From assembly GCF_000383415.1 (NCBI RefSeq), contig NZ_KB911257.1, positions 472,558-536,557 on the forward strand: a stretch of DNA of 64,000 nt, in the 5' to 3' direction. How positions within the stretch are numbered: position 1 is the first letter of the stretch; each line of letters begins with the position of its first letter. This stretch comes from Hyphomicrobium zavarzinii ATCC 27496. GTDB lineage: Bacteria; Pseudomonadota; Alphaproteobacteria; Rhizobiales; Hyphomicrobiaceae. A program made the position numbers and the translations under genes. Below the pieces are notes generated by a model, which made no database searches, had not been told where the DNA came from, and saw only the letters and a program-made list of their open reading frames with translations. Shown piece after piece: positions 8,626-17,622 of this stretch.

Positions 8626-9534
8626 TTAGCGAACGCGGCGCGGGTTCATGTAGAGATCGGCTTCCTGGCGATCGAGCTCCGGCTTGATCTTGCCTGCGAG
8701 CATACCCTTGTAGAGCCGCTTCATGTGACGGCGGCAGTCGCCGTTGAAGACCATCATCGCGCCGAACAGCTTCATCACTGTCATGATGCGCTTGTCCGTG
8801 CCCGTGCGCAGGCGGCCTTTCCACTTGCCGCCGATGGAAAACACCTTGCCGTCGATGTAGCCGATGGTGCTGCCGGTCTGATCGATCAGCGAATAGTCGC
8901 CGCCCAGATTGATGAAATCGCGCTTCAACCGGTAGAATTCGGGCTTGCCCTTGTTGTCGATGATGAAGAACGAGAAGTTCTCCGGCATGAACGGCCACTT
9001 GTTGGCCGAGCGCTCCAGATAGATGATGTAGTTATCGTCATCGGTGTTGATCGAATAGGTCATTACCGGCAGGCCACGAGCGCCGATGGTCTGCTGAAGC
9101 GAGCGCCCGATCATGAGATCCATGGTGGCGCGCCAGTTGAGGTTCTCGGTGAAGAGCTTGAAGACGAGGCGCTTGTCCATGCCCTGCGCCTTCTTCCAAA
9201 GCTCCTCGCGGTAGCCGAAGAGGCCGGTGCGCTCGCCGTTCTCGATGATCTCTCCGAAGATATCCATGTCGGAGGTGAACTGGCGGGACTTCGCGCGGTT
9301 GCGCGTGCGCTTGTAAAGACCGAACTCCGTGAAGTTGAGATCGGTAATCCAGATGTCGACCAGGAAGCGGTCCCAGCCGTCGGACACCTTTTTCGTAGGC
9401 TTCTTTTTCGCCGTGTTGCGCGTCCGCTCCTCGGCAGCCGCTTGCTTCGCGGCTTCGGCGCGTGCGTCGCGCGCGGCATCGGCGGCCGCGGCGTCTGCGC
9501 TGGCGTCGGCCACCTTGAGGGCGGATGCTGTCAT
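8626..9534 (-). CDS. Hypothetical protein with tubby/LURP-like C-terminal domain
   Basis: A 302-residue protein. Residues 1-55 are Ala-, Lys- and Arg-rich and probably a charged helix or disordered, and the rest is rich in aromatic and beta-type segments. Residues about 190-260 (FIIDNKGKPEFYRLKRDFIN, YSLIDQTGSTIGYIDGK, KWKGRLRTG) resemble the repeated strand pattern of LURP-one/scramblase/tubby C-terminal domains. That is a fold-level guess. No signal peptide or membrane segment is seen. ATG at 9534 is supported by a perfect AAGGAG nine bases upstream. A longer in-frame start at 9630 lacks such support. Confidence 0.75.
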   Translation of the reverse strand: MTASALKVADASADAAAADAARDARAEAAKQAAAEERTRNTAKKKPTKKVSDGWDRFLVDIWITDLNFTEFGLYKRTRNRAKSRQFTSDMDIFGEIIENGERTGLFGYREELWKKAQGMDKRLVFKLFTENLNWRATMDLMIGRSLQQTIGARGLPVMTYSINTDDDNYIIYLERSANKWPFMPENFSFFIIDNKGKPEFYRLKRDFINLGGDYSLIDQTGSTIGYIDGKVFSIGGKWKGRLRTGTDKRIMTVMKLFGAMMVFNGDCRRHMKRLYKGMLAGKIKPELDRQEADLYMNPRRVR

Positions 9535-9659
9535 GCCGGGTCTCCTTCGTTGAAGCGAATCACGTACTTCGCAAAAGGCTAGCACTCGCGGCCGTCTAAG
9601 GCCGACGGCGGCGTGGAAAAGCGACGGCAAAAGCTGTGGGTAGCCACGGAATAGGGGGC

Positions 9660-10331
9660 CTAGCGTGCTCCGAAAATGGCCGAGCCGACGCGGACATAGG
9701 TGGCGCCGAAGCTCGCGGCCGTTTCGAAATCGCTGCTCATGCCCATGCTGAGCTCGGGAAGCCCGAGGTCGCCCGCGAGCTTCGCGAGGAACGCGAAGTG
9801 CACGGCGGCTTCCTCCTCAACCGGAGGGATGCACATGAGGCCGGAGATCTCGAGGCCGAGATCGCGCCGGCAATGGGCGAGGAAGGCGGCCGTCTCTTTT
9901 GGAACGATGCCCGCCTTCTGCGGCTCCTCTCCCGTGTTCACCTCGATGAAGAGCTTCAGGCGCTTGCCCTGGCGCTGCTGCTCGTCCGCAATGGCTTTGG
10001 CGATCTTTGGCCGGTCGATGGTGTGGATGGCGTCGAACAGCTCCACGGCCTCACGCGTCTTATTGGACTGGAGGGGACCGATGAGGTGCAGCTCGAGATC
10101 GGCGTAGAGCGCGCGCAGCTCCGGCCATTTGGCCTTGGCTTCCTGCACGCGGTTTTCGCCGAACAGGCGTTGGCCCGCTTCCAGCACCGGGAGGATTGCG
10201 TCCCGGCCGAAAGTTTTCGAGACCGCGATGAGGTGGACGGAGGCCGGGTCGCGGCCAGCCTCGCGGGCGGCGGCGTCAAGGCGGGCTTTCACGCCGGCGA
10301 GAGCAGCGGCAGGGGAGTGAGTGTCGGTCAT
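9660..10331 (-). CDS. yggS: YggS/PLPBP family pyridoxal-phosphate homeostasis protein
   Basis: A 223-residue single-domain PLP-binding TIM barrel (YggS/PROSC/PLPBP). It binds PLP without known catalytic activity and keeps B6 vitamers and amino/keto acid pools balanced. The PLP lysine is in LIAVSKTFG near residue 39. Other family signatures are GENRVQEAKAKW, HLIGPLQSNK, VNTGEEPQKAG and the C-terminal MGMSSDFETA with VRVGSAIFG. Its ATG overlaps the fic stop codon in an ATGA, which implies translational coupling to fic. That is unusual, as yggS often sits with proC or division genes. Confidence 0.93.
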   Translation of the reverse strand: MTDTHSPAAALAGVKARLDAAAREAGRDPASVHLIAVSKTFGRDAILPVLEAGQRLFGENRVQEAKAKWPELRALYADLELHLIGPLQSNKTREAVELFDAIHTIDRPKIAKAIADEQQRQGKRLKLFIEVNTGEEPQKAGIVPKETAAFLAHCRRDLGLEISGLMCIPPVEEEAAVHFAFLAKLAGDLGLPELSMGMSSDFETAASFGATYVRVGSAIFGAR

Positions 10332-11491
10332 GGTGCCTTCGCGGGATAAGGCTCGAACGCATGATCGTCCGAGCCTAGGAGCTTCATGTACTTGCGGTGG
10401 ATGAAGAGCTTGTCGCGGCCGACCTTCTCCTCGTGGAGCACGCCGATTGCGGCGAGCTGTTTCAAGTATCGGGACGCCGCAACGCGCTTGGCGACGCCGC
10501 GATCCACGAGGTGACCGATGCGCGTGTACGGCTGCGCGAAGATCGTCTGGATCAGCTCCCACGAATAGATGCTGCTGGCATTGGCGCTCACATAAGCCGC
10601 CGTATCCGTCATCAGGTCGCGGATGGCGCGGATGCGCATGTTGGTCCATCTCGCTGTGGTCTCGACCGCGGTGAGCATGTAGAGCACCCACGGTTCCCAT
10701 TCGCCGCGCTGGGTCACGCCTTGCAGCAAGGCGTAGTATTGCCCTTTGGTGCGCACGATATGGCGGCTGAGATAGAGCGTCGGAATGTCGAGCAGTCCGG
10801 CCTGGAGCAACACCAGGATGTTCAGGATGCGGCCGGTGCGGCCATTGCCGTCGATGAAGGGGTGAATGGCCTCGAACTGGTAGTGCAGCACGGCCATGCG
10901 CACGAGCGGATCGATGTCGTCGGCGGTGTTCGCATACTGCTCCCAGTTGGCGAGCAGCGCGCGCAGCGTGTCAACGCCTTCCGGCGGTGTGTAGATGACC
11001 TCTCCGGTGAACGAGTTGCGAAGCGTCGTGCCCGGCGTTGCACGCACGTCGAGGTCAACGCCCTTGATGTGGCTGCATATCTCGATTGCCGTGCGCGCGG
11101 TGAGGGGCCGCGATTTCAAAGATTCGGCGCCATGGTAGATCGCCGCGCGATAGCGCAACGCCTCCTTGGCGGCGAGGTCGTTGCCGTCGTCGGCGTGACT
11201 GGCTTCGCGGAACAGGGCGTCGTTGGTGGTGACGATGTTCTCGATCTCGGAGCTGTCCTTGGCTTCGAGCAGGGGGATCGTGTTGATCAGCACCGACTGA
11301 TCGGGGATGTCGCGTCCGGCGAGACGAAGCTCGGCCACGGCGATGCGCGCAGGCATCGTGGCCTTCAGAATCTGTTTGGAGTCGAGCTCGAATGCCGGCG
11401 GCAGCCTGGGCAGGTCGTTGAAGGGCTTGCTCGGATCGATGGGGATGCCCGGCGGCGGCCAGCCTGAGTATTTGGGTCCAAGGTCTTCCAT
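10328..11491 (-). CDS. Fic family protein (probable AMPylase with N-terminal inhibitory helix)
   Basis: A 387-residue Fic protein, counted from ATG 11491. Residue positions are given for the one-codon-longer GTG form at 11494. The Fic loop HPFIDGNGR lies at about 211-219, so the catalytic His is present and NMP transfer to a target hydroxyl is expected. An autoinhibitory motif of the (S/T)xxxE(G/N) type, SSEIEN, is at about 81-86, making this a self-restrained class II protein rather than a toxin with a separate antitoxin. The C-terminal 110 residues (QTIFAQPYTRIGHLVDRG, ASRYLKQLAAIGVLHE) look like a winged helix. It overlaps yggS by 4 bp, and the 72-bp repeats lie upstream. The target is unknown. 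Confidence 0.92.
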   Translation of the reverse strand: MEDLGPKYSGWPPPGIPIDPSKPFNDLPRLPPAFELDSKQILKATMPARIAVAELRLAGRDIPDQSVLINTIPLLEAKDSSEIENIVTTNDALFREASHADDGNDLAAKEALRYRAAIYHGAESLKSRPLTARTAIEICSHIKGVDLDVRATPGTTLRNSFTGEVIYTPPEGVDTLRALLANWEQYANTADDIDPLVRMAVLHYQFEAIHPFIDGNGRTGRILNILVLLQAGLLDIPTLYLSRHIVRTKGQYYALLQGVTQRGEWEPWVLYMLTAVETTARWTNMRIRAIRDLMTDTAAYVSANASSIYSWELIQTIFAQPYTRIGHLVDRGVAKRVAASRYLKQLAAIGVLHEEKVGRDKLFIHRKYMKLLGSDDHAFEPYPAKAP

Positions 11492-11871
11492 CACGCGGCC
11501 TCTCGGTGTGGCGTGTGTTTTTGCGGTTTATGTTCACGAAGTCATAGTTCGTGAACATATGGGAGGGGATATGCGCATTCGAGGACCTTATCAAGGCTTA
11601 TATGTTCGCGTAATGAGAATTTGTGAACATATTTGGCGGGACAGGTCTATCAAACGAACACGTTTAGCCGGATATGTATACAAAAAGTATGTTGGTGAAC
11701 ATATGAGGCCAGATGTGTTCACGAGATGGACGCATCCGGCGGGACGTGTTCGCCGGGCCGCCAAATAGGCGCATGTCCAAACCACAAGCGCGCGCAACCG
11801 CTTCCTTGACCCGGCCCCCCCTTTCGGGCTGAGTACGCGCCATTCTTAACGCCCCGCGAGTTTACCCTTCC
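11492..11871. other. Divergent intergenic region fic/leuS
   Basis: These 380 bp separate divergent fic and leuS. Positions 11529-11766 are filled by a degenerate 72-bp tandem repeat, and the remaining 100 bp before leuS should carry its promoter. The region is noticeably more AT-rich in the repeats than the flanking genes. A frame stays open through the repeats on both strands, but I do not call a gene. Confidence 0.6.
11529..11751. repeat. 72-bp palindromic tandem repeat, about 3.1 units
   Basis: Units start at 11529, 11601 and 11673, with a remnant at 11745, spaced exactly 72 bp apart. Each full unit begins TATGTTC (TATGTAT in unit 3) and has GTGAACATAT 22 bp further on (11551, 11623, 11695). 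This gives the dyad TATGTTC-N17-GAACATA. In unit 1 the arms are a perfect 12-bp inverted repeat (11529-11540 with 11548-11559). In the + frame each unit encodes 24 residues of pattern YV-x6-EH(M/I)-x2-D, with AG at the end of units 2 and 3. Additional TGTTC/GAACA half-sites occur at 11656 and 11716. Confidence 0.8.
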
Positions 11872-14508
11872 ATGGCAACCGAACGTTACAACGCGCCCGC
11901 ACGAGAGAAGCATTGGCAGAAGGTCTGGGAGGAGGGCGAGATTTTTCGCGCGTCCGACGACCGTTCGCAGCCCAAATGCTATGTGCTCGAGATGTTCCCC
12001 TATCCGTCGGGGCGCATCCACATGGGGCATGTGCGCAACTATGCGATGGGCGACGTGGTGGCGCGCTTCAAGCGGGCCAAGGGCTTCAACGTGCTGCATC
12101 CGATGGGATGGGACGCCTTCGGCATGCCGGCCGAGAACGCCGCCATCGAGCGCAAGACGCATCCGGCGACGTGGACCTATGCCAATATCGAGACGATGAA
12201 GACCCAGCTCAAGTCCATGGGTCTCTCGCTCGACTGGAGCCGCGAGATCGCGACCTGCAGCCCGGAGTACTATGCTCAACAGCAGAGGCTGTTCCTCGAC
12301 CTCTACAAGAAGGGGCTCGCCTACCGGAAGTCGTCGAAGGTCAACTGGGACCCGGTCGATCATACGGTGCTCGCCAACGAGCAGGTGATTGACGGCCGCG
12401 GCTGGCGCTCGGGCGCGCTCGTCGAGCAGCGCGAGCTGACACAGTGGTTTTTCAAGATCACCCAGTATTCGGACGAGCTGCTCGAAGCGCTCGGAACGCT
12501 CGACAAGTGGCCGGAAAAGGTGCGCCTCATGCAGGCCAACTGGATCGGCCGCTCCGAGGGCATGCTGGTGCGCTGGGCGCTGGACACGGCGACGGCGCCC
12601 AAGGGGCATTCGGAGCTCGAAATCTATACGACCCGGCCGGACACGCTGTTCGGCGCGTCGTTCATGGCGATCGCCCCTGACCATCCGCTGGCGCGGGCCG
12701 CGGCCGAGACCAATCCGGAGCTCGCCGCCTTCTCCGACGAGTGCCGGCGCATGGGCACGTCCGTTGCTGATCTCGAAACGGCGGACAAGCGCGGCTTCGA
12801 TACCGGCATCCGCGCGGTGCATCCGTTCGATCCGGACTGGACGATCCCGGTCTACGTGGCGAACTTCATTCTGATGGACTACGGCACGGGCGCGATCTTC
12901 GGCTGCCCCGCGGGCGATCAGCGCGACCTCGATTTCGCACGCGCCTACAATCTGCCGGTGATCCCCGTGATCCTGCCGCCGGGCGCGAAGGCCGAAGGCT
13001 TCACGGTTGGCGAGACGGCCGTCGACGGCGACGGCACGATGATCAACTCGCGCTTCCTCGATGGGCTCTCGACGGAGGCGGCGTTCGAGGAGGCGGCGAA
13101 GCGGCTCGAAGGCGCGACGCTCGGCGGAAAGCCTACCGGCCAGCGCAAGGTGAACTACAGGCTTCGTGACTGGGGCATCTCGCGGCAGCGCTATTGGGGG
13201 TGTCCGATCCCGGTCGTCCATTGCGACGACTGCGGCATCGTTCCGGTTCCTGCAAAGGATCTGCCGGTGAGGCTGCCGGACGACGCCACCTTCGACAAGC
13301 CCGGTAACCCGCTCGACCGGCATCCGACGTGGAAGCACGTGCCGTGCCCGAAGTGCGCCAAGCCCGCGCGGCGCGAGACGGACACCATGGACACGTTCGT
13401 CGACAGCTCCTGGTATTTCGTGCGCTTCACGGCGCCCCATGCGGACGTGCCTGTGGACACGGACGCCGCAAACTACTGGCTGCCGGTCGATCAATACATT
13501 GGTGGCATCGAGCACGCGATCCTGCATCTTCTCTATTCACGCTTCTTCTATCGAGCGATCTCGGATGCGGGGCACGGGTCCAAGAACCTGCGCGAGCCGT
13601 TCGCCGCGCTGTTCACCCAGGGCATGGTGACCCACGAAACCTACAAGTCCCAGACCGGCGCCTGGCTCTTGCCGAGCGAGATCCGTTTCGAAGGGGAAGG
13701 CGAGGGGCGGAGCGCGGTAGAGCTGGCCACGGGCAAGCCCGCGGTGATCGGCTCCATCGAGAAGATGTCGAAGTCCAAGAAGAACCTGGTCGACCCCGAT
13801 GACATCATCGAGGGGTGGGGTGCGGACTGCGCCCGCTGGTTCATGCTGTCGGACAGTCCGCCCGAGCGCGATGTGGTGTGGACCGAAGCCGGCATCCAGG
13901 GCGCGGGCCGTTTCATCCAGCGCGCCTGGCGCGTGGTGGACGATCTGGCCGAGAAGGCGGCTCCGCGCGGGACCGCGAAGCCCGAGACGCTCTCTCCCGA
14001 TGCGCTGGCGCTGCGGCGCGCGGCCCACAAGGCGGCCCATTCCGTGGCGCAGAGCATCGAAGCGCTGCGCTTCAACGTTGCCGTCGCCCAGATCTATGAG
14101 TTTACCAACATCTTGTCTGCATCTCTCGCCAAGTTCGGTGCAGGCGGAAAGATCAGCGAAGATTTTGCATGGGTGTTCCGGGAAGCCGGCGAACTATTTA
14201 TCCAGATGATCGGCCCGATGATGCCACACCTGGGCGAAGAATGCTGGGCGCGGCTTGGATACAACACTTTGCTGGCCAATCAGCCCTGGCCCGCGGTCGA
14301 GGCGGCGTTGCTCGTTGACGATAAGATCACCATTGCCGTACAGGTGAATGGCAAGCGTCGCGACGAGCTTCTGATCGCCCGTGACGCTGCGGAAGACGAG
14401 GTCAAAGCGGCTGCGCTCGCGCTCGAACCCGTGGTGCGGGCTCTCGAGGGGCGGTCGCCCAAGAAGATCATCGTCGTGCCGCAAAGGATTGTGAATGTCG
14501 TTGCCTAG
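11872..14508 (+). CDS. leuS: Leucyl-tRNA synthetase
   Basis: An 878-residue class Ia synthetase that charges tRNA-Leu in the cytoplasm, of usual length. The HIGH-type motif is HMGH at residues 50-53 ([15 protein letters not shown]), the editing domain is in the middle ([14 protein letters not shown]), and KMSKS is at 631-635. The C-terminal anticodon-binding and LeuS-specific domains are complete. It is followed by lptE and holA in the same direction, a conserved alphaproteobacterial order. A short hairpin (14508-14522) follows the stop codon but lacks a T-run. Confidence 0.97.
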   Translation: MATERYNAPAREKHWQKVWEEGEIFRASDDRSQPKCYVLEMFPYPSGRIHMGHVRNYAMGDVVARFKRAKGFNVLHPMGWDAFGMPAENAAIERKTHPATWTYANIETMKTQLKSMGLSLDWSREIATCSPEYYAQQQRLFLDLYKKGLAYRKSSKVNWDPVDHTVLANEQVIDGRGWRSGALVEQRELTQWFFKITQYSDELLEALGTLDKWPEKVRLMQANWIGRSEGMLVRWALDTATAPKGHSELEIYTTRPDTLFGASFMAIAPDHPLARAAAETNPELAAFSDECRRMGTSVADLETADKRGFDTGIRAVHPFDPDWTIPVYVANFILMDYGTGAIFGCPAGDQRDLDFARAYNLPVIPVILPPGAKAEGFTVGETAVDGDGTMINSRFLDGLSTEAAFEEAAKRLEGATLGGKPTGQRKVNYRLRDWGISRQRYWGCPIPVVHCDDCGIVPVPAKDLPVRLPDDATFDKPGNPLDRHPTWKHVPCPKCAKPARRETDTMDTFVDSSWYFVRFTAPHADVPVDTDAANYWLPVDQYIGGIEHAILHLLYSRFFYRAISDAGHGSKNLREPFAALFTQGMVTHETYKSQTGAWLLPSEIRFEGEGEGRSAVELATGKPAVIGSIEKMSKSKKNLVDPDDIIEGWGADCARWFMLSDSPPERDVVWTEAGIQGAGRFIQRAWRVVDDLAEKAAPRGTAKPETLSPDALALRRAAHKAAHSVAQSIEALRFNVAVAQIYEFTNILSASLAKFGAGGKISEDFAWVFREAGELFIQMIGPMMPHLGEECWARLGYNTLLANQPWPAVEAALLVDDKITIAVQVNGKRRDELLIARDAAEDEVKAAALALEPVVRALEGRSPKKIIVVPQRIVNVVA

Positions 14509-14617
14509 GGCGTCTGACGCCCCGGGTCTTTGAGTGGAGCCATGATCTCCTTATTCGGGCCGGTTCGGTTCGAGGCGGTCATGGCTAGGGGCAGGCGGGA
14601 CTCTGGCAGGCGGGATT

Positions 14618-15187
14618 ATGCGTTCGAGCGTTGAAAACCGGAACGCTAAGGGCGGTGCTGTCAGCTGGCGCGCGGTTTCGCGGCTGGTGTTCGCTGCCGT
14701 CGTGGTTACGCCCCTTCTCGCAGCTTGTGGCAACGGCGGCTTCCGTCCGCTCTACGGCTCGACGTCGCTCGGCGGCGCGGCTGCCGACGCGAGGCTCGCC
14801 AAAGTTTCCGTTTCCACCATTCCGGGCCGCGTAGGCCAGCAGATCCGCAACGAGCTGATCTTCCAGGCGACTGGCGGCGGCGGCGAGGTGCAGAACCCCG
14901 AGTTCAAGCTCGATGTTGCGATCCGCGAAAGCGTGACCTCCACTCTCGTCCTTATCGACGGTGACTCGAGCGGGCAGGTCTACAGCATCGAAGCCAAGTT
15001 CCAGCTCGTCCGGATCTCCGACAAGTCGGTGGTGCTCTCCGGCACGAGCTACGGCCGCGCCAGCTTCGAGCGCAACAAGTCGATCTTCTCCAACGTACGC
15101 GCGCGCGAGGATGCCGAGAACCGCGCCGCCAAGGTTGTGGGCGAAGACCTCAAGTCGCGCCTCTCGGCGCATCTCGCCGGCGCCTAG
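14618..15187 (+). CDS. lptE: LPS-assembly lipoprotein LptE
   Basis: A 189-residue outer-membrane lipoprotein, the plug partner of LptD that inserts LPS into the outer leaflet. The signal segment AVSRLVFAAVVVTPLLAACG ends in the lipobox LAAC, giving a lipidated Cys near residue 37, followed by GGFRPLYG, typical of alphaproteobacterial LptE. The long charged N-terminus before the signal suggests the true start could be slightly later. It stands between leuS and holA, as in E. coli and many alphaproteobacteria. Confidence 0.9.
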   Translation: MRSSVENRNAKGGAVSWRAVSRLVFAAVVVTPLLAACGNGGFRPLYGSTSLGGAAADARLAKVSVSTIPGRVGQQIRNELIFQATGGGGEVQNPEFKLDVAIRESVTSTLVLIDGDSSGQVYSIEAKFQLVRISDKSVVLSGTSYGRASFERNKSIFSNVRAREDAENRAAKVVGEDLKSRLSAHLAGA

Positions 15188-15287
15188 CGCTTCCTCTCAT
15201 GAGATCCAATTGGTGGCGCAGCCGCGCTCTCTCGCGTATGAGAGCGGAATTGCTCATGTCAGAAGATCGGTTTTCGAGGCGCTCTCC

Positions 15288-16340
15288 ATGGTTGCGGTGA
15301 AGGCGCATCAGGCTCAGGCGTTTCTCGCCTCTCCGGATCCCAAGATCCGCGCGGTGCTGTTCTTCGGCTCGGATGCGGGCCTCGTGAGCGAGCGGGCGCA
15401 GGTGCTGGCGAAGGCCGCCGCGCGACGCTTCGATCCTCCCGGCGAATTGCTTCGTCTCGACGATGCAGACCTCGACTCCGATCCGGACCGGCTGGTGGTG
15501 GAACTCGGGACGGTGCCCATGTTCGGCGGACCCAAGATCATTCGCACGACGGCGAGCCGGCGCGTGAACGCGGCCGCACTCAAGCCTCTGGTCGAAGGCG
15601 GAGCACTCGAAGGCGTGCTGATCGTCGAGGCCGGCAATCTCAAGCCCGAGGATTCCCTGCGCGCGCTCTTCGAGAAGGCGCCGTCGGCGGCGGCGATCGC
15701 GTGCTACGCCGATGCGGCGCAGGATCTCGATGCGCTGATCCGCGAAATGGTGCGGGAGGCTGGCATCACGATCTCATCCGATGCGCGTCAGGCGCTGGTG
15801 GAGCGGCTCGGGGCGGACCGGGCCCTCTCGCGCGGCGAGATCGAGAAGCTGCTGCTCTACGTCGATGGCGGAGCGGAGATCAGTGTCGACGATGTGGAAG
15901 CAGTCGTCGGCGATGTGTCGGAGCTGGCGCTCGAGCGGATCACCTTCGCCGCCGCGTCCGGGCAGGTTGCGCGCGCGCTGGTAGAATGCGGGCGCGCCGT
16001 CTCCTCGGGCGAGAGCCCGCAATCGATCATTGCCGCGACACAGCGGCATTTCCAGAAGTTGCATCGCGTGCGGAGTGCTCTCGACCGGGGCACCTCGATG
16101 GAGGATGCGCTGCGTCAGATGCGCCCGCCCCTGCATTTCAAGCAGAAGGACGCCTTTGCCGCGCAATGCCGCCTTTGGACCGGGCCTCGCTTGTCGGATG
16201 CGCTGTCGCGCATTTCGGCGGCCGCCAAATCCGCCCGCCTTGCGGGGTCGCTCGAGGAGGCGTTCTCTGAACGGCTGGTCCTGGGGCTCGCCATGATGGT
16301 GCGGGACGGCGCCGGACAGGGACGAGCCCGTCAAACTTGA
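15288..16340 (+). CDS. holA: DNA polymerase III subunit delta
   Basis: A 350-residue clamp-loader delta subunit that opens the beta sliding clamp during replication. The N-terminal segment AVLFFGSDAGLVSERAQVL is the family's degenerate nucleotide-binding region, without a Walker A. The mid-region (DADLDSDPDRLVVELGTVPMFG) and the C-terminal helical collar (SIIAATQRHFQKLHRVRSAL) follow the family layout. ATG at 15288 is taken, with GAGG nine bases upstream. The open frame extends further upstream but overlaps lptE. It is the last gene of the leuS-lptE-holA run. Confidence 0.9.
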   Translation: MVAVKAHQAQAFLASPDPKIRAVLFFGSDAGLVSERAQVLAKAAARRFDPPGELLRLDDADLDSDPDRLVVELGTVPMFGGPKIIRTTASRRVNAAALKPLVEGGALEGVLIVEAGNLKPEDSLRALFEKAPSAAAIACYADAAQDLDALIREMVREAGITISSDARQALVERLGADRALSRGEIEKLLLYVDGGAEISVDDVEAVVGDVSELALERITFAAASGQVARALVECGRAVSSGESPQSIIAATQRHFQKLHRVRSALDRGTSMEDALRQMRPPLHFKQKDAFAAQCRLWTGPRLSDALSRISAAAKSARLAGSLEEAFSERLVLGLAMMVRDGAGQGRARQT

Positions 16341-16411
16341 GCACGCGCGTTGCGCGCCGGGTCGCAAAGCCTATAGTGCGCGTTTTTTCGGATACTCGGG
16401 GGAGAGACGTT

Positions 16412-17413
16412 ATGCCTGGCACGCAATTCGATGTGGTCGCGATCGGCAATGCGATCGTCGATATCATCGGCCGCTGCGACGACAGCTTCCTCGACCGGCA
16501 TGGGGCGCCCAAGGGTCATATGCGGCTCGTGGAGCCGGAGACGATCGGGAAGATCTACGAGACCATGGGACCGGCGATCGAAATCTCGGGCGGTTCGGCG
16601 GCGAACACCGTGGTCGGCGTGGCCTCGTTCGGCGGGCGCTCGGCGTTCATCGGTAAGGTGGCCGAGGACGAGTTTGGCCGCATCTTCCGCCACGACATTC
16701 GCGCCTCCGGCGTGAGCTTCAACACGCCCGCGGTGGTCGATACGGGCCGGGCAACCTCGCGCTCGCTCATCCTCGTCACGCCCGACGGGCAGCGCACGAT
16801 GAACACGTTCCTCGGCATCAGCACCGATCTCGATCAGGGCGAGGTGGACCCCGAGGTCATCAAGGCTGCGTCCATCGTCTATCTCGAGGGCTATCTGTTC
16901 GATCGCGACGAGGCCAAGGCGGCCTTCCGGCAGGCCGTGGAGATCGCGAACGGCGCAGGTCGGCGCGTGGCGCTCACGCTCTCGGATTCGTTCTGCGTCG
17001 ACCGTCACCGGGCAGAGTTCCTGGCCCTCATCCGTTCCGGCATCGGCATCCTGTTCGCCAACGAGAGCGAGATCCTCTCGCTCTATGAGACGTCGGACTT
17101 CGACGAGGCCGTGAAGCACGTGGCGCGCGATACCAAGCTCGCGGTGCTGACGCGCAGCGAGAAGGGCTCGGTCATCGTGTCAGATGGCACGCCGATCCTG
17201 GTCCCGGCCGAGCCGGTGAAAAAGGTGATCGATACAACGGGTGCGGGCGATCTCTATGCCGCGGGTTTCCTCTATGGTCTCGCGCGCGGGTACGAGCTGC
17301 CGATGGCGGGTAAGCTCGGCAGTTTCGCGGCGGCCGAGATCATTGGGCAGATGGGCGCGCGGCCGGAGGTGAAGCTCGCGCATCTTGGGCGGATGCGGGG
17401 GCTGATTGGCTGA
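16412..17413 (+). CDS. PfkB-family carbohydrate kinase (adenosine kinase-like)
   Basis: A 333-residue ribokinase-fold enzyme. The N-terminal signature ISGGSAANTVVGVASFGG and the C-terminal DTTGAGDLYAAGFLYG with its catalytic Asp are intact. The overall sequence, with the FANESEILSLYE segment, is like alphaproteobacterial proteins annotated as adenosine kinase. These phosphorylate adenosine or a related nucleoside or sugar. The substrate cannot be fixed from sequence. ATG at 16412 follows a strong GGGGGAGAG. It is monocistronic, 71 bp after holA. Confidence 0.85.
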   Translation: MPGTQFDVVAIGNAIVDIIGRCDDSFLDRHGAPKGHMRLVEPETIGKIYETMGPAIEISGGSAANTVVGVASFGGRSAFIGKVAEDEFGRIFRHDIRASGVSFNTPAVVDTGRATSRSLILVTPDGQRTMNTFLGISTDLDQGEVDPEVIKAASIVYLEGYLFDRDEAKAAFRQAVEIANGAGRRVALTLSDSFCVDRHRAEFLALIRSGIGILFANESEILSLYETSDFDEAVKHVARDTKLAVLTRSEKGSVIVSDGTPILVPAEPVKKVIDTTGAGDLYAAGFLYGLARGYELPMAGKLGSFAAAEIIGQMGARPEVKLAHLGRMRGLIG

Positions 17414-17622
17414 GGCGCGAGCGGGACGGAGTGCCGGGGGTTTTCGCGGTGCCGAGACTTACCCGGTTTGTTCCGCAGACATACAAGTCGAGGATTCATT
17501 TTCGCAACAATTATCAGCCCGACACGACTTCTTATTGGTTCTGCTTAATTTTCTCCTTGGCAAATCAGGGAGAAATTCTTCAAGATTCCCTCCATCGAAT
17601 CGTGGATGGATGGATCGCCCGC

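Noticed and set aside
9660-10700. A long frame joining yggS upstream through fic
   Set aside because: The region upstream of yggS (10332-10700) reads the fic gene out of frame and is not YggS-like. ATG at 10331 gives a full-length YggS.
11307-11768. A 153-codon frame through the 72-bp repeats
   Set aside because: It overlaps the fic start antisense and has no ribosome site. The 24-residue repeat may be just a result of 72-bp DNA periodicity; it is reported as a repeat, not a gene.
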